This document shows, piece after piece, positions 1-7,026 of a stretch of 9,391 nucleotides of DNA. Source of the DNA: Flavobacterium sp. (lineage in GTDB: Bacteria; Bacteroidota; Bacteroidia; Flavobacteriales; Flavobacteriaceae); assembly GCA_003449615.1 (NCBI GenBank), contig DMHA01000433.1:1-9391 (forward strand), read 5' to 3'. How positions within the stretch are numbered: the first letter of the stretch is position 1; each line of letters begins with the position of its first letter. The notes under the pieces were generated by a model that saw only the letters and a list, made by a program, of their open reading frames with translations, did not search any database and was not told the DNA's origin. Both the position numbers and the translations under genes were made by a program.

Positions 1-621
1 ATCACTTTAGACCAAATGATTTATCACGCATCAGGTGTTGTTCGTGCGATTCACAGAGCATTAATTGTGGTCGATTTGCCTTTTGGAAGCTACCAATCCG
101 ATCCCAAAGAAGCCTTGCGTTCTGCCATCAGAATTATGAAAGAAAGTGGCGGACACGCCGTAAAACTGGAAGGTGGAAGCGAAATAAAAGAATCTATCAA
201 ACGAATTTTGAATGCTGGAATTCCCGTAATGGGACATTTGGGTTTAACCCCACAATCTATCTATAAATTTGGAACTTACACCGTTCGAGCCAAAGAAGAA
301 CAAGAAGCCGAAAAACTAATTGAAGATGCTAAACTCCTAGAAAAATTAGGTTGTTTTGCTGTTGTTATCGAAAAAGTTCCAGCCGATTTAGCCGAAAAAG
401 TAGCCAAAAGCATTTCGATTCCCGTCATCGGAATTGGTGCTGGTGGTGGTGTTGACGGTCAAGTTTTGGTCATTCACGATATGTTGGGAATGAATAATGA
501 ATTTAGTCCACGATTTTTGCGTCGTTATATGAATTTATATGAAGGAATGACCACAGCCATTGGGCAATATGTGGCGGATGTAAAATCGAGAGATTTTCCA
601 AATGAAAAAGAGCAGTATTAG
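1..621 (+). CDS. panB: 3-methyl-2-oxobutanoate hydroxymethyltransferase (PanB), 5' part missing
   Basis: This is the C-terminal 206 residues of ketopantoate hydroxymethyltransferase, which adds a hydroxymethyl group from methylene-tetrahydrofolate to 2-oxoisovalerate in cytoplasmic pantothenate/CoA synthesis. The frame is open from base 1 and begins [16 protein letters not shown], matching the family's TVxDMxYH segment, so about 65 residues lie outside the window. The ATG at base 16 is internal and is not the start. Visible landmarks, numbered from base 1, are the metal-binding aspartate in VVDLPF (D25), the KLEGG motif (K55, E57), GHLGLTPQS (79-86), the catalytic-base glutamate in VVIEKVP (E124), and [20 protein letters not shown] (141-160). 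The TAG stop is followed by a repeat-bearing spacer and then glycosyltransferase genes with no pathway link. Compared with E. coli PanB (264 residues, from memory) the C-terminus looks complete. The identification is very secure. Confidence 0.97.
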   Translation: MTLDQMIYHASGVVRAIHRALIVVDLPFGSYQSDPKEALRSAIRIMKESGGHAVKLEGGSEIKESIKRILNAGIPVMGHLGLTPQSIYKFGTYTVRAKEEQEAEKLIEDAKLLEKLGCFAVVIEKVPADLAEKVAKSISIPVIGIGAGGGVDGQVLVIHDMLGMNNEFSPRFLRRYMNLYEGMTTAIGQYVADVKSRDFPNEKEQY

Positions 622-634
622 ACTAAGTACGAGA

Positions 635-662
635 TTAGAAGTTGGAAGTTAGAAGTTGGAAG
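635..662. repeat. Heptamer tandem repeat, 4 units (TTAGAAG/TTGGAAG)
   Basis: Four consecutive 7-bp units alternate TTAGAAG and TTGGAAG, which is also two exact 14-bp copies; a degenerate fifth unit (CTGGATG) follows. They fill the middle of the 87-bp spacer between panB and the GT2 gene. The same heptamer family (TTRGRAG) recurs at 9030-9057. I see no convincing promoter or terminator in the rest of this spacer. Confidence 0.85.
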
Positions 663-708
663 CTGGATGCAAAAAGCGAGAAGGCAGATTTATTAATAAA
701 ATATTTAT

Positions 709-1482
709 ATGACAATTATAACCAATACAACCATTGTTATCCCCTGTTATAATGAGGAAAAAGGGATTTCAAATAGTGAATATTCTAACTTTTTGAATAA
801 CAATCCTGAGGCATTAATTTGTTTTGTAAATGATGGTTCTAAAGACAATACACTGGGAGTTTTGAATGTTTTAAAAGCAAAACACGAAACCCAAATTCAC
901 ATACTTTCACTCGAAAAAAATTCTGGCAAAGCCGAAGCAGTTCGATCCGGAATTAATTATTGCAATGCCAATTTTCAACATCAATACGTTGGCTATCTAG
1001 ATGCCGATTTGGCAACCACCTTAGAAGAATTTATCGATCTTAGAGCGTATTTAAAAGGTGAAATCGTTTTTAGTTTTGGCTCTCGAATTCGAAAAATTGG
1101 TTCTACCATCGAACGTGAAAACAGCCGATTTTTGATAGGAAGAGTCGTGGCAACATTCATTTCCAATATTCTGGATATCAAGGTTTATGATACCCAATGC
1201 GGTAGTAAACTTTTTACTAAAGCCATTTCTGAAAAGTTGTTTGAAAAAGAATTTATCTCCAGATGGTTGTTCGATGTTGAAATATTCTACCGAATGATTC
1301 TCCTTTTCGGAAGAGAAAAAGCCATCCAAAAAATGCTCGAAATACCATTGAAATTGTGGGTCGAAAAAGGCGATTCTAAAGTGAAACTGAGCTACGGATT
1401 GAAACTTTGGTTTGATTTGTACAAAATCAGAAGTGAATATAATAAAATAGAAAAACAAACATCTAACCCAAATCTATCATAA
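709..1482 (+). CDS. GT2 glycosyltransferase, dolichyl/polyprenyl-phosphate sugar synthase-like (ALG5/DPM1-type)
   Basis: This 257-residue family 2 glycosyltransferase has a GT-A fold and probably transfers a sugar from a nucleotide sugar to polyprenyl phosphate at the cytoplasmic face of the inner membrane. Seen in the sequence: the nucleotide-binding start IVIPCYNEE (9-17), VNDGSKDNT (40-48, usually VDDGS), NSGKAEAVRSGI (71-82), the metal-binding DAD (98-100), then SFGSR, the DTQCGSKLF block (161-169) and RWLFDVE (185-191). The last two are characteristic of the ALG5 dolichyl-phosphate glucosyltransferase branch. No transmembrane helix is evident, unlike larger PgaC- or GtrB-like members. 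The sugar, glucose or another, cannot be read from sequence. The TAA stop directly abuts the ATG of the GT39 gene, so the two are probably translated together. The leader before the ATG is AT-rich without a Shine-Dalgarno sequence. The family is secure; the exact lipid donor role is inference. Confidence 0.9.
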   Translation: MTIITNTTIVIPCYNEEKGISNSEYSNFLNNNPEALICFVNDGSKDNTLGVLNVLKAKHETQIHILSLEKNSGKAEAVRSGINYCNANFQHQYVGYLDADLATTLEEFIDLRAYLKGEIVFSFGSRIRKIGSTIERENSRFLIGRVVATFISNILDIKVYDTQCGSKLFTKAISEKLFEKEFISRWLFDVEIFYRMILLFGREKAIQKMLEIPLKLWVEKGDSKVKLSYGLKLWFDLYKIRSEYNKIEKQTSNPNLS

Positions 1483-2904
1483 ATGATTTCAGAAAAGCTA
1501 AAAAACCACTCCAAAATCCTATCCATTTCGGTGTTTATCATCTTGATTTTTAGACTCTTATTAACTATTACAATTCCATTATTAGACAAAACAGAATCGC
1601 GTTATGCCGAAATTGCCCGAATAATGCAGGAAACCAAACAATGGGTTGTTTTGCAAATTGATTATGGAATTCCGTTTTGGGCAAAACCGCCACTATCGAC
1701 TTGGCTGTCAGCAGGAAGTTTTGAAATTTTCGGTGTAAACGAATTTGCAGCCCGATTTCCTTCTTTTCTGTTGAGCGTTATCTTAATTATCATTGCAGGA
1801 AAAATGGTAAAAAAAGAAGGCTATTCTTTTTATCTTCCTGCTTTTATTTTGCTGACAATGCCTGAATTTCTGCTACACACCGGAGTAGTTTCAACCGATA
1901 CTTCACTTGAATTTTGTATTACCCTAATGATGATTTCCTTTTGGAAAACAATGCAATCTGAAACAAAAACCTATTGGAATTATGTGTTTTTTGTCGCTTT
2001 AGGATTTGGATTTCTCGCCAAAGGGCCACTCATTACAGTGCTTACATTTCCTCCTCTATTTTTATGGTGTTGTCTGGATTTGCAACGATTTAAAGCCGTT
2101 TTTTCTAAATTTTCAATTCTACTTGGAATATTAATTACAGCCGTAATTGCCCTTCCTTGGTACTATTTTTGCGAGCAACAATCACCAGGTTTTCTGGATT
2201 ATTTTATCGTTGGCGAACATTACAAACGCTTTCTGGTACCGGGTTGGAATGGCGATTTGTATGGCAGCGGACACTCTCAACCCAAAGGAATGATTTGGCT
2301 ACTGATGATTGCCTTTATGTTTCCTTGGATTCTAGTAGTTTTGTATCAATTGTGGAAAAACAAATCTACCCTTTTCAAAAACAGTTGGGTTTCTTTCTTG
2401 ATCGTTTGGGCATTTTGGACACCGCTTTTTTTTACTGTTTCTAGCAATATTTTGCACACCTATTTACTTCCTTCAGTTATGCCTATTATGTTTTTAGTAG
2501 TCTATTTCTGGGAAGAATTAACCCGAAAAAAAATCTTAATAAATACGGCTTTATTTTTTCCAGTCGTTGTTTTTATTGGCTATTTTGGTTTTTTTGTCAC
2601 AGGAAAATTAGACTATAAATTGAATTCCGATAAATATCTTTTGGAAAATTTGAAAGTGACTACCCAGAACAAAGAAATACCAATTTACTATTGGAAATCT
2701 AAAAATTATTCAGGGCAATTTTACAGCAATGGCAAGGCTCAAGTGATACAAACAGAAAAACAATTGGATTCTGTGCTAACTTTGAATAAAAAGCTGTTTT
2801 TTGTAATTCAAACAAAAGAACAAAAAGAAATTTCAAAAAAACAGTTGGATAAAATGACTTTGACCCAAAGCAACTACAAAACTTCTGTTTTTGTAACTAA
2901 ATAA
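1483..2904 (+). CDS. GT39/ArnT-like integral membrane glycosyltransferase
   Basis: This 473-residue polytopic membrane protein resembles the PMT/ArnT superfamily, whose members move a sugar from a polyprenyl-phosphate carrier onto lipid A, protein or glycan in the periplasm. After the first helix (about 12-32) comes the first periplasmic loop with TESRYAEIARIM (37-48), WAKPPLSTWLSAG (66-78) and FGVNEFAARFPS (83-94), the classic ArnT/GT39 signature. Later landmarks are DTSLEF (139-144), FLAKGPL (177-183), GEHYKRFLVPGW (244-255) and the segment ending FPWILV (280-285). About ten hydrophobic segments are visible up to residue 373, followed by a roughly 95-residue soluble C-terminal tail, presumably periplasmic. 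The usual acidic pair DE in loop 1 reads TE here (T37, E38). The start abuts the GT2 stop, which supports a donor-maker plus donor-user pair. The acceptor is unknown; transfer of aminoarabinose specifically is not supported. Confidence 0.88.
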   Translation: MISEKLKNHSKILSISVFIILIFRLLLTITIPLLDKTESRYAEIARIMQETKQWVVLQIDYGIPFWAKPPLSTWLSAGSFEIFGVNEFAARFPSFLLSVILIIIAGKMVKKEGYSFYLPAFILLTMPEFLLHTGVVSTDTSLEFCITLMMISFWKTMQSETKTYWNYVFFVALGFGFLAKGPLITVLTFPPLFLWCCLDLQRFKAVFSKFSILLGILITAVIALPWYYFCEQQSPGFLDYFIVGEHYKRFLVPGWNGDLYGSGHSQPKGMIWLLMIAFMFPWILVVLYQLWKNKSTLFKNSWVSFLIVWAFWTPLFFTVSSNILHTYLLPSVMPIMFLVVYFWEELTRKKILINTALFFPVVVFIGYFGFFVTGKLDYKLNSDKYLLENLKVTTQNKEIPIYYWKSKNYSGQFYSNGKAQVIQTEKQLDSVLTLNKKLFFVIQTKEQKEISKKQLDKMTLTQSNYKTSVFVTK

Positions 2905-2921
2905 GAAGTCTATAAAAATTA

Positions 2922-3611
2922 ATGAAAATACTTTCGGACAAAAACAACCTTCAAATTCTGCACGAAGACAATCATATTATTGTAGTCAACAAGCGTGTGG
3001 GCGATTTGGTGCAAGGAGATAAAACAGGTGACAAACCCCTTTCGGAAGTGGTCAAAGAATACATCAAAGACAAATACAACAAACCGGGCGAAGTCTTTCT
3101 TGGAGTCGTTCACCGATTGGATAGACCCACAACTGGAATAGTCGTTTTTGCTAGAACCAGCAAAGCTTTGTCTCGAATGAATGAATTATTCAGCAATCGT
3201 GAAACGCAGAAAACCTATTGGGCTATCGTAAAAAACAAACCACAAAATCCTGAAGATAAACTCATTCATTATCTCAAAAGGAACGAAAAAAACAATACTT
3301 CGAAAGCCCATTCAAAAGAAGTTCCTGATAGCAAATTGGCAAGCTTAGATTATAAAATTATTAAGGAATTGGACAATTATTTTGCATTGGAAATCAATCT
3401 GCAAACTGGAAGACACCACCAAATACGAGCGCAACTTTCGGCTATTGGCTGCCCAATAAAAGGCGATTTGAAGTACGGTTTCGATCGCTCTAATCCCGAT
3501 GGAGGCATTCATCTTCACGCTCGAAAATTGGTTTTTATTCATCCTGTTTCCAAAGAAAATATAGAAATTGTTGCTCCTGTACCTTATGATGTGATTTGGA
3601 ATGCCATTTAA
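2922..3611 (+). CDS. RluA-family RNA pseudouridine synthase
   Basis: This 229-residue protein isomerises specific uridines to pseudouridine in rRNA or tRNA in the cytoplasm. The catalytic motif HRLDRPTTGIVVFA (64-77) carries the nucleophilic aspartate D67. Other family landmarks are HIIVVNKRVGDLVQGD (18-33) and the C-terminal LQTGRHHQIRAQL segment with GDLKYG just after it. There is no N-terminal S4 RNA-binding domain, so it is the short single-domain form like TruC/YqcB or RluA rather than RluC or RluD. Its target uridine cannot be assigned. It starts 17 bp after the GT39 gene with an AT-rich leader and probably sits in the same transcript. The next gene follows after a 45-bp gap that may contain its own promoter. 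Confidence 0.93.
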   Translation: MKILSDKNNLQILHEDNHIIVVNKRVGDLVQGDKTGDKPLSEVVKEYIKDKYNKPGEVFLGVVHRLDRPTTGIVVFARTSKALSRMNELFSNRETQKTYWAIVKNKPQNPEDKLIHYLKRNEKNNTSKAHSKEVPDSKLASLDYKIIKELDNYFALEINLQTGRHHQIRAQLSAIGCPIKGDLKYGFDRSNPDGGIHLHARKLVFIHPVSKENIEIVAPVPYDVIWNAI

Positions 3612-3632
3612 TTTGAAAAAAATGTATCTTTA
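3612..3632 (+). promoter_or_regulatory. Possible Bacteroidota-type promoter before the aldehyde dehydrogenase gene
   Basis: TATCTTTA at 3625-3632 matches the Bacteroidota -7 consensus TAnnTTTG at all but the last base and lies 24 bp before the ATG at 3657. A TTTG at 3612-3615 resembles the -33 element, but the 9-bp spacing is much shorter than the usual roughly 19 bp. Only the -7-like half is persuasive. Confidence 0.3.
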
Positions 3633-3656
3633 GAACTTCATTTAAGCCTTGAATAT

Positions 3657-4985
3657 ATGGAACACAAAACCAACATCAATTTCAGAAAAGAAGCCTTGAC
3701 TAAGTTATTGAATGAAGTCATTCTGCACGAAAACGAAATTATAGATGCCTTATATTTCGATTTCAAAAAACCAGCATTTGAAGCAGTTCTCACAGAAACA
3801 AGCTATGTAATTTCAGCGTTAAAAGACACCATCAAAAACCTCAATAGTTGGTCTAAACCCAAAAGAGTTTTTCCTTCCTTATTGAATTTTCCGTCAAAAG
3901 ATTATATTTTCAAAGAGCCTTACGGCAAAGTTTTGATTATTTCGCCTTGGAATTATCCTTTTCAGTTGGCACTTTGCCCTTTAATTTCTGCCTTTGCTGC
4001 AGGAAATCAAGTGGTGTTAAAACCATCGGAACTCACACCCAAAACTTCAGAGATTATTGCAAAAATTATAGCAAAAGTTTTCCATAAAAATGAAGTTTCG
4101 GTTGTGGAAGGCGGAATTGATATTTCCCAAAAATTGCTCTCCGAACGTTGGGATTATATCTTTTTTACAGGAAGCGTTGCCGTTGGGAAAATTGTAGCCA
4201 AAGCCGCTGCCGAAAACTTAACGCCGGTAACTTTAGAACTTGGAGGTAAAAATCCTTGCATTATTGATGAAACTGCCAATTTGAAACTCGCTGCCAAAAG
4301 AATTGTTTGGGGAAAATTTATGAATGCTGGACAAACTTGCATTGCCCCCGATTATATTCTGATTCAAAAAGATATGAAAAGTCATTTTGTGGATTATTTA
4401 AAAGAAGAAATTACCAAAGCATACGGCGAAAACCCTGCTGATTCTCCAGATTTTGCCAGAATCGTAAATACAAAAAACTGCCAACGATTAATCAGTATGA
4501 TTGATCCTGAAAAAGTGATTTTTGGCGGACAAACCGACCTCGAAAAATGCTACATCGCTCCCACTCTCATTGAAGAAAATTCACTTGAAACTTCACTTAT
4601 GAAGGATGAAATATTTGGTCCGATTTTGCCAATTCTAACCTACCAAAAGGAAACCGAAATTGAGACCATCATTTCAAAATACGAAAAACCTTTGGCATTA
4701 TATATTTTTACCGAAAACAGAGTTTTTTCTAAACAAATAATTCAAAAATATTCGTTTGGTGGTGGCTGTGTCAATGATACTATGGTTCATTTTTCGAATA
4801 AAAGATTGCCTTTTGGTGGTGTAGGTCACAGTGGAATTGGTGCCTATCACGGAAGTTTGAGTTTTGATACTTTTTCTCATAAAAAAAGTATTCTAATAAA
4901 ATCAAATTTATTAGATTTACCTTTTCGATATGCACCCTACAAAGACAAGTTGGCAACGATTAAAAAGATAATAAATTGGCTTTAG
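3657..4985 (+). CDS. Class 3 (ALDH3-type) NAD(P)-dependent aldehyde dehydrogenase
   Basis: This 442-residue enzyme oxidises aldehydes to acids with NAD(P). The Rossmann and catalytic landmarks are complete: PWNYPFQL (97-104, oxyanion N99), the KPSE lysine (K122), FFTGSVAVG (169-177), the general base in LELGGKNP (E194), and the catalytic cysteine in NAGQTCIAPDY (C228). LPFGGVGHSGIGAYHG, near the C-terminus, is typical of the ALDH3 branch that includes fatty and coniferyl aldehyde dehydrogenases. The short N-terminus and missing tetramerisation extension also fit ALDH3. The ATG at 3657 is the only sensible start, since no in-frame ATG lies between it and the end of the previous gene, although the N-terminus is slightly shorter than relatives I recall. 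The physiological substrate is unknown; detoxification of lipid-derived aldehydes is plausible inference. The following gene starts 32 bp after the stop. Confidence 0.94.
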   Translation: MEHKTNINFRKEALTKLLNEVILHENEIIDALYFDFKKPAFEAVLTETSYVISALKDTIKNLNSWSKPKRVFPSLLNFPSKDYIFKEPYGKVLIISPWNYPFQLALCPLISAFAAGNQVVLKPSELTPKTSEIIAKIIAKVFHKNEVSVVEGGIDISQKLLSERWDYIFFTGSVAVGKIVAKAAAENLTPVTLELGGKNPCIIDETANLKLAAKRIVWGKFMNAGQTCIAPDYILIQKDMKSHFVDYLKEEITKAYGENPADSPDFARIVNTKNCQRLISMIDPEKVIFGGQTDLEKCYIAPTLIEENSLETSLMKDEIFGPILPILTYQKETEIETIISKYEKPLALYIFTENRVFSKQIIQKYSFGGGCVNDTMVHFSNKRLPFGGVGHSGIGAYHGSLSFDTFSHKKSILIKSNLLDLPFRYAPYKDKLATIKKIINWL

Positions 4986-5017
4986 CTCCAAATAAATTAA
5001 ACTATAAAAATAAAAAA

Positions 5018-5818
5018 ATGGAAAATACAATGACTAAAAAAGAAAAAATTGAAGCAATTTGTACCAAAGGATACCAACTCGATTTTGGGACAGTATTCGA
5101 AAGTGCTTTCGAGAATTATAAAAAAATTGCGTTATATGCAGGATTGATGCTTTTGGTTTCTATAATTATACTTGGTGCAATAGGTTTTGGAGTTGGATAT
5201 TCAGTTTATGGTATCGCTGATTTTACCAAATTGATAAGCCCTGAAAACTTAAACCCCAAAAATTTTTCAAGCACTTTTCTTGTGGGATACATTCTTGGTA
5301 TTGCCTTAATATCCTCCTTCTTAAATCCATTTTACGCAGGATTTCTTAAAATGGCAGATTGTGGCGAAAAGGGCGAAGAATTTAATGTTGCAACCATGTT
5401 TGAATATTATAAAAGTTCGTATTTCAAAGAAATTTTTATTTCAACCCTGTTAATTAGTTTGACAAGTGCTGGTATTTCAACACTTTTACAAATCGTAAAT
5501 TTAGATTTTGTAGGAGCAATTATTTCCTATGCAATATCTTTTTTCACTTTCCTAACCATACCGCTGATTGTTTTTGGTAATTTACAAGCGGTTGATGCCA
5601 TAAAATCAAGTTTTGCAATAGTTATAAAACAACCTTTAGTGCTTTTGGGATTACTGATTGTGGCTATAATTGTTAGTTTTTTAGGGATTTTTGGTCTTTG
5701 TATTGGTATATTTTTTACACTACCATTTATGTTTTCTACAGAATATTCGATTTATTCAGCCATTGTTGGCATTGATGCAAAAAGTGAAATTGATGAAATA
5801 GGAACTACTGAAATTTAA
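5018..5818 (+). CDS. Unassigned integral membrane protein, about six helices
   Basis: This 266-residue protein has no enzyme motif I recognise. The ATG at 5018 is preferred because it follows an A-rich leader typical of this group and is followed by the hydrophilic start MENTMTKKEKIEAICTKGYQ. An in-frame ATG at 4976 would add a poor 14-residue extension and overlap the dehydrogenase gene. A cytoplasmic-looking segment containing FGTVFESAFENYKK precedes about six hydrophobic stretches: IALYAGLMLLVSIIILGAIG, then FLVGYILGIALISSFLNP, two around TLLISLTSAGISTLL and IISYAISFFTFLTIPLIVFG, and two between PLVLLGLLIVAI and FFTLPFMF. Similar flavobacterial proteins are often labelled 'beta-carotene 15,15'-monooxygenase', a name with no support here. 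The layout recalls DUF975-like or glycerophosphodiesterase-membrane-domain proteins, but I cannot assign a family. It lies 18 bp before the zinc metallopeptidase and is probably cotranscribed with it. Confidence 0.82.
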   Translation: MENTMTKKEKIEAICTKGYQLDFGTVFESAFENYKKIALYAGLMLLVSIIILGAIGFGVGYSVYGIADFTKLISPENLNPKNFSSTFLVGYILGIALISSFLNPFYAGFLKMADCGEKGEEFNVATMFEYYKSSYFKEIFISTLLISLTSAGISTLLQIVNLDFVGAIISYAISFFTFLTIPLIVFGNLQAVDAIKSSFAIVIKQPLVLLGLLIVAIIVSFLGIFGLCIGIFFTLPFMFSTEYSIYSAIVGIDAKSEIDEIGTTEI

Positions 5819-5836
5819 TTTAAAAAACATTCAAAT

Positions 5837-6697
5837 ATGAAATGGATTGGAAGAAGACAAAGCGATAATGTTGACGACCGAAGAGGAATGTCAGGTGGTG
5901 GGAAAACCTTAATTGGTGGTGGAGTAATAGGAATTGTAATCTTATTATTAAATGCTTTTGGCGGCGAAAATGGTCAAATGATTGGCAATATTCTGCAACA
6001 AACACAAGGGCAACAAGCCGCTCAAACAGAGCAAAGAGCCTTAACTCCCGAAGAAGTAAAAGAAGGCGAATTTGTAAAAACCCTTATGGCTGATAATGAA
6101 GACATTTGGGCTAAAATATTTGAAGAAAATAATCTGACATTCGAAGCTCCAAAACTGGTTTTATTTAGTGGTCAAGTCCAAACAGCTTGTGGAGGTGCGA
6201 GTTCTGCTTCTGGACCTTTTTATTGTCCGGGCGACAAAAAAATCTATATGGATATGAGTTTTTTTGAAGAGCTAAGAACAAAATTTGGTGCCGAAGGTGG
6301 CGATTTTGCCGTGGCTTATGTTTTGGCTCACGAATTTGGACATCACATCCAGACTATTTTGGGAACCTCTTCAAAAGTGCGACAATTACAAGAAAATAAA
6401 AGCGAATCCGAAAGCAATAAATTATCCGTTGCTTTGGAATTACAAGCCGATTTCTATGCTGGACTTTGGACACATTATAACGAAAATCAAAATGCCATGT
6501 TAGAGCCAGGCGACATCGAAGAAGCCTTGAGTGCCGCCAATGCTGTTGGTGACGACGCCATTCAGAAAAAAATGCAAGGACAAGTCGTTCCCGACTCCTT
6601 TACCCACGGAACTTCCGAGCAAAGAATGTATTGGTTCAATCGTGGTTTTAAATCGGGTGATATTAATAAAGGTGATACTTTTTCGGAGGTGAATTAG
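5837..6697 (+). CDS. Neutral zinc metallopeptidase, YpfJ-like (zn_peptidase family)
   Basis: This 286-residue protein belongs to the YpfJ/KPN_02809-type putative neutral zinc metallopeptidases. It begins with the family's signature MKWIGRRQSDNVDDRRG, followed by a glycine-rich stretch and a single membrane helix (about 25-41), which suggests an N-in anchor with the catalytic domain in the periplasm. The zinc site is HEFGHH (165-170, an HExxH motif: H165, E166, H169), with the third ligand probably in ELQADFYAGLW (E201 to W211). Two cysteines flanking the conserved ACGGASSASGPFYCPGDKKIY segment (C118, C130) could form a disulfide, consistent with export. Relatives I recall usually read QADCYAG; here the cysteine is phenylalanine, F206. 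Length and motifs argue for an intact gene. Natural substrates of the family are unknown to me. It is the last gene of the + strand run before a 329-bp gap. Confidence 0.92.
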   Translation: MKWIGRRQSDNVDDRRGMSGGGKTLIGGGVIGIVILLLNAFGGENGQMIGNILQQTQGQQAAQTEQRALTPEEVKEGEFVKTLMADNEDIWAKIFEENNLTFEAPKLVLFSGQVQTACGGASSASGPFYCPGDKKIYMDMSFFEELRTKFGAEGGDFAVAYVLAHEFGHHIQTILGTSSKVRQLQENKSESESNKLSVALELQADFYAGLWTHYNENQNAMLEPGDIEEALSAANAVGDDAIQKKMQGQVVPDSFTHGTSEQRMYWFNRGFKSGDINKGDTFSEVN

Positions 6698-6726
6698 AAA
6701 GTGTAGTTTTCGGGGATCAAACCCTA

Positions 6727-6752
6727 TTGTAGCGTATTATAATGCGCAACAA
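6727..6752. repeat. 26-bp near-perfect palindrome
   Basis: The two 13-base arms meet between 6739 and 6740 with no loop. Pairing is complete except one A/A mismatch (6731/6748) and one T/G wobble (6735/6744); the core is GCGTATTATAATGCGC (6732-6747). It starts 29 bases after the metallopeptidase stop codon. A loopless palindrome fits a dimeric DNA-binding site better than an RNA terminator, but a poor bidirectional terminator or repeat end is also possible. No particular regulator can be named. Confidence 0.6.
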
Positions 6753-6971
6753 AGTTTCTAACTGTAATATTTTTTTTTTCATCGAAATGATTTCCACCTA
6801 TTTTGACCCATCGGATACCGCCATCTTAAATCAAAAAATCCCAAGCTAGTTTCGTTTATCAGTGCCCAAAAAAACAGCTATAAAGTTAGTTGAGAGTAAA
6901 ACTTTAATATGGTATTTTCAATATTCTAATGTTCCTCTATTTTGCAAAAAATTAATTTTGACAAATTATTA

Positions 6972-7000
6972 TTGCAATTTCTAAAAACAACTTACTTTTA
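6972..7000 (+). promoter_or_regulatory. Candidate Bacteroidota promoter for cysE-cysM
   Basis: TTG at 6972-6974 is followed after 18 bases by TACTTTTA at 6993-7000, close to the Bacteroidota TTTG / TAnnTTTG pattern, and lies 26 bp before the GTG start. A perfect -7 match, TAATTTTG, sits at 6953-6960 but lacks a good upstream TTG at the right spacing. Either could serve, and the assignment between them is a guess. Confidence 0.3.
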
Positions 7001-7026
7001 CTAATTTAATATTCAATTGTATTATC

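Larger units (their letters stand above)
6698..7026. other. 329-bp gap between the metallopeptidase gene and cysE
   Basis: No intact gene is supported here. From left to right it holds a near-palindrome (6727-6752), a run of ten T (6770-6779), a locally less AT-rich patch (about 6787-6850), a 7-bp inverted repeat TAAAGTT/AACTTTA with a 12-base loop (6881-6906), and an AT-rich stretch with promoter-like sequences before cysE. The patch is open on both strands. The + frame from ATG 6742 reads 35 codons to TAG 6847-6849, and the minus frame runs 33 codons from 6825 down to 6727, with TAA just upstream and TAG at 6724-6726. It could be a decayed gene end, an insertion-sequence terminus or a leader. 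The distance from palindrome to T tract (17 bases) is too long for a normal terminator. Confidence 0.6.

Noticed and set aside
1051..1458. Minus-strand open frame of 135 codons inside the GT2 gene
   Set aside because: It is antisense to a gene with clear GT2 motifs, has a phenylalanine/serine-rich composition typical of antisense frames, and shows no recognisable family.
1591..1626. Threonine in place of the first acidic residue of the DE motif in the GT39 protein, as a sign of inactivation
   Set aside because: The TE form (T/S-E-x-RYAEIAR) also occurs, as far as I recall, in other intact GT39 proteins, and the rest of the signature is complete, so loss of activity is not supported.
4976..5017. 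Upstream ATG giving the membrane protein a 14-residue N-terminal extension
   Set aside because: It would overlap the aldehyde dehydrogenase gene by 10 bp and adds a sequence unlike a normal start; the ATG at 5018 has the A-rich leader usual in this group.
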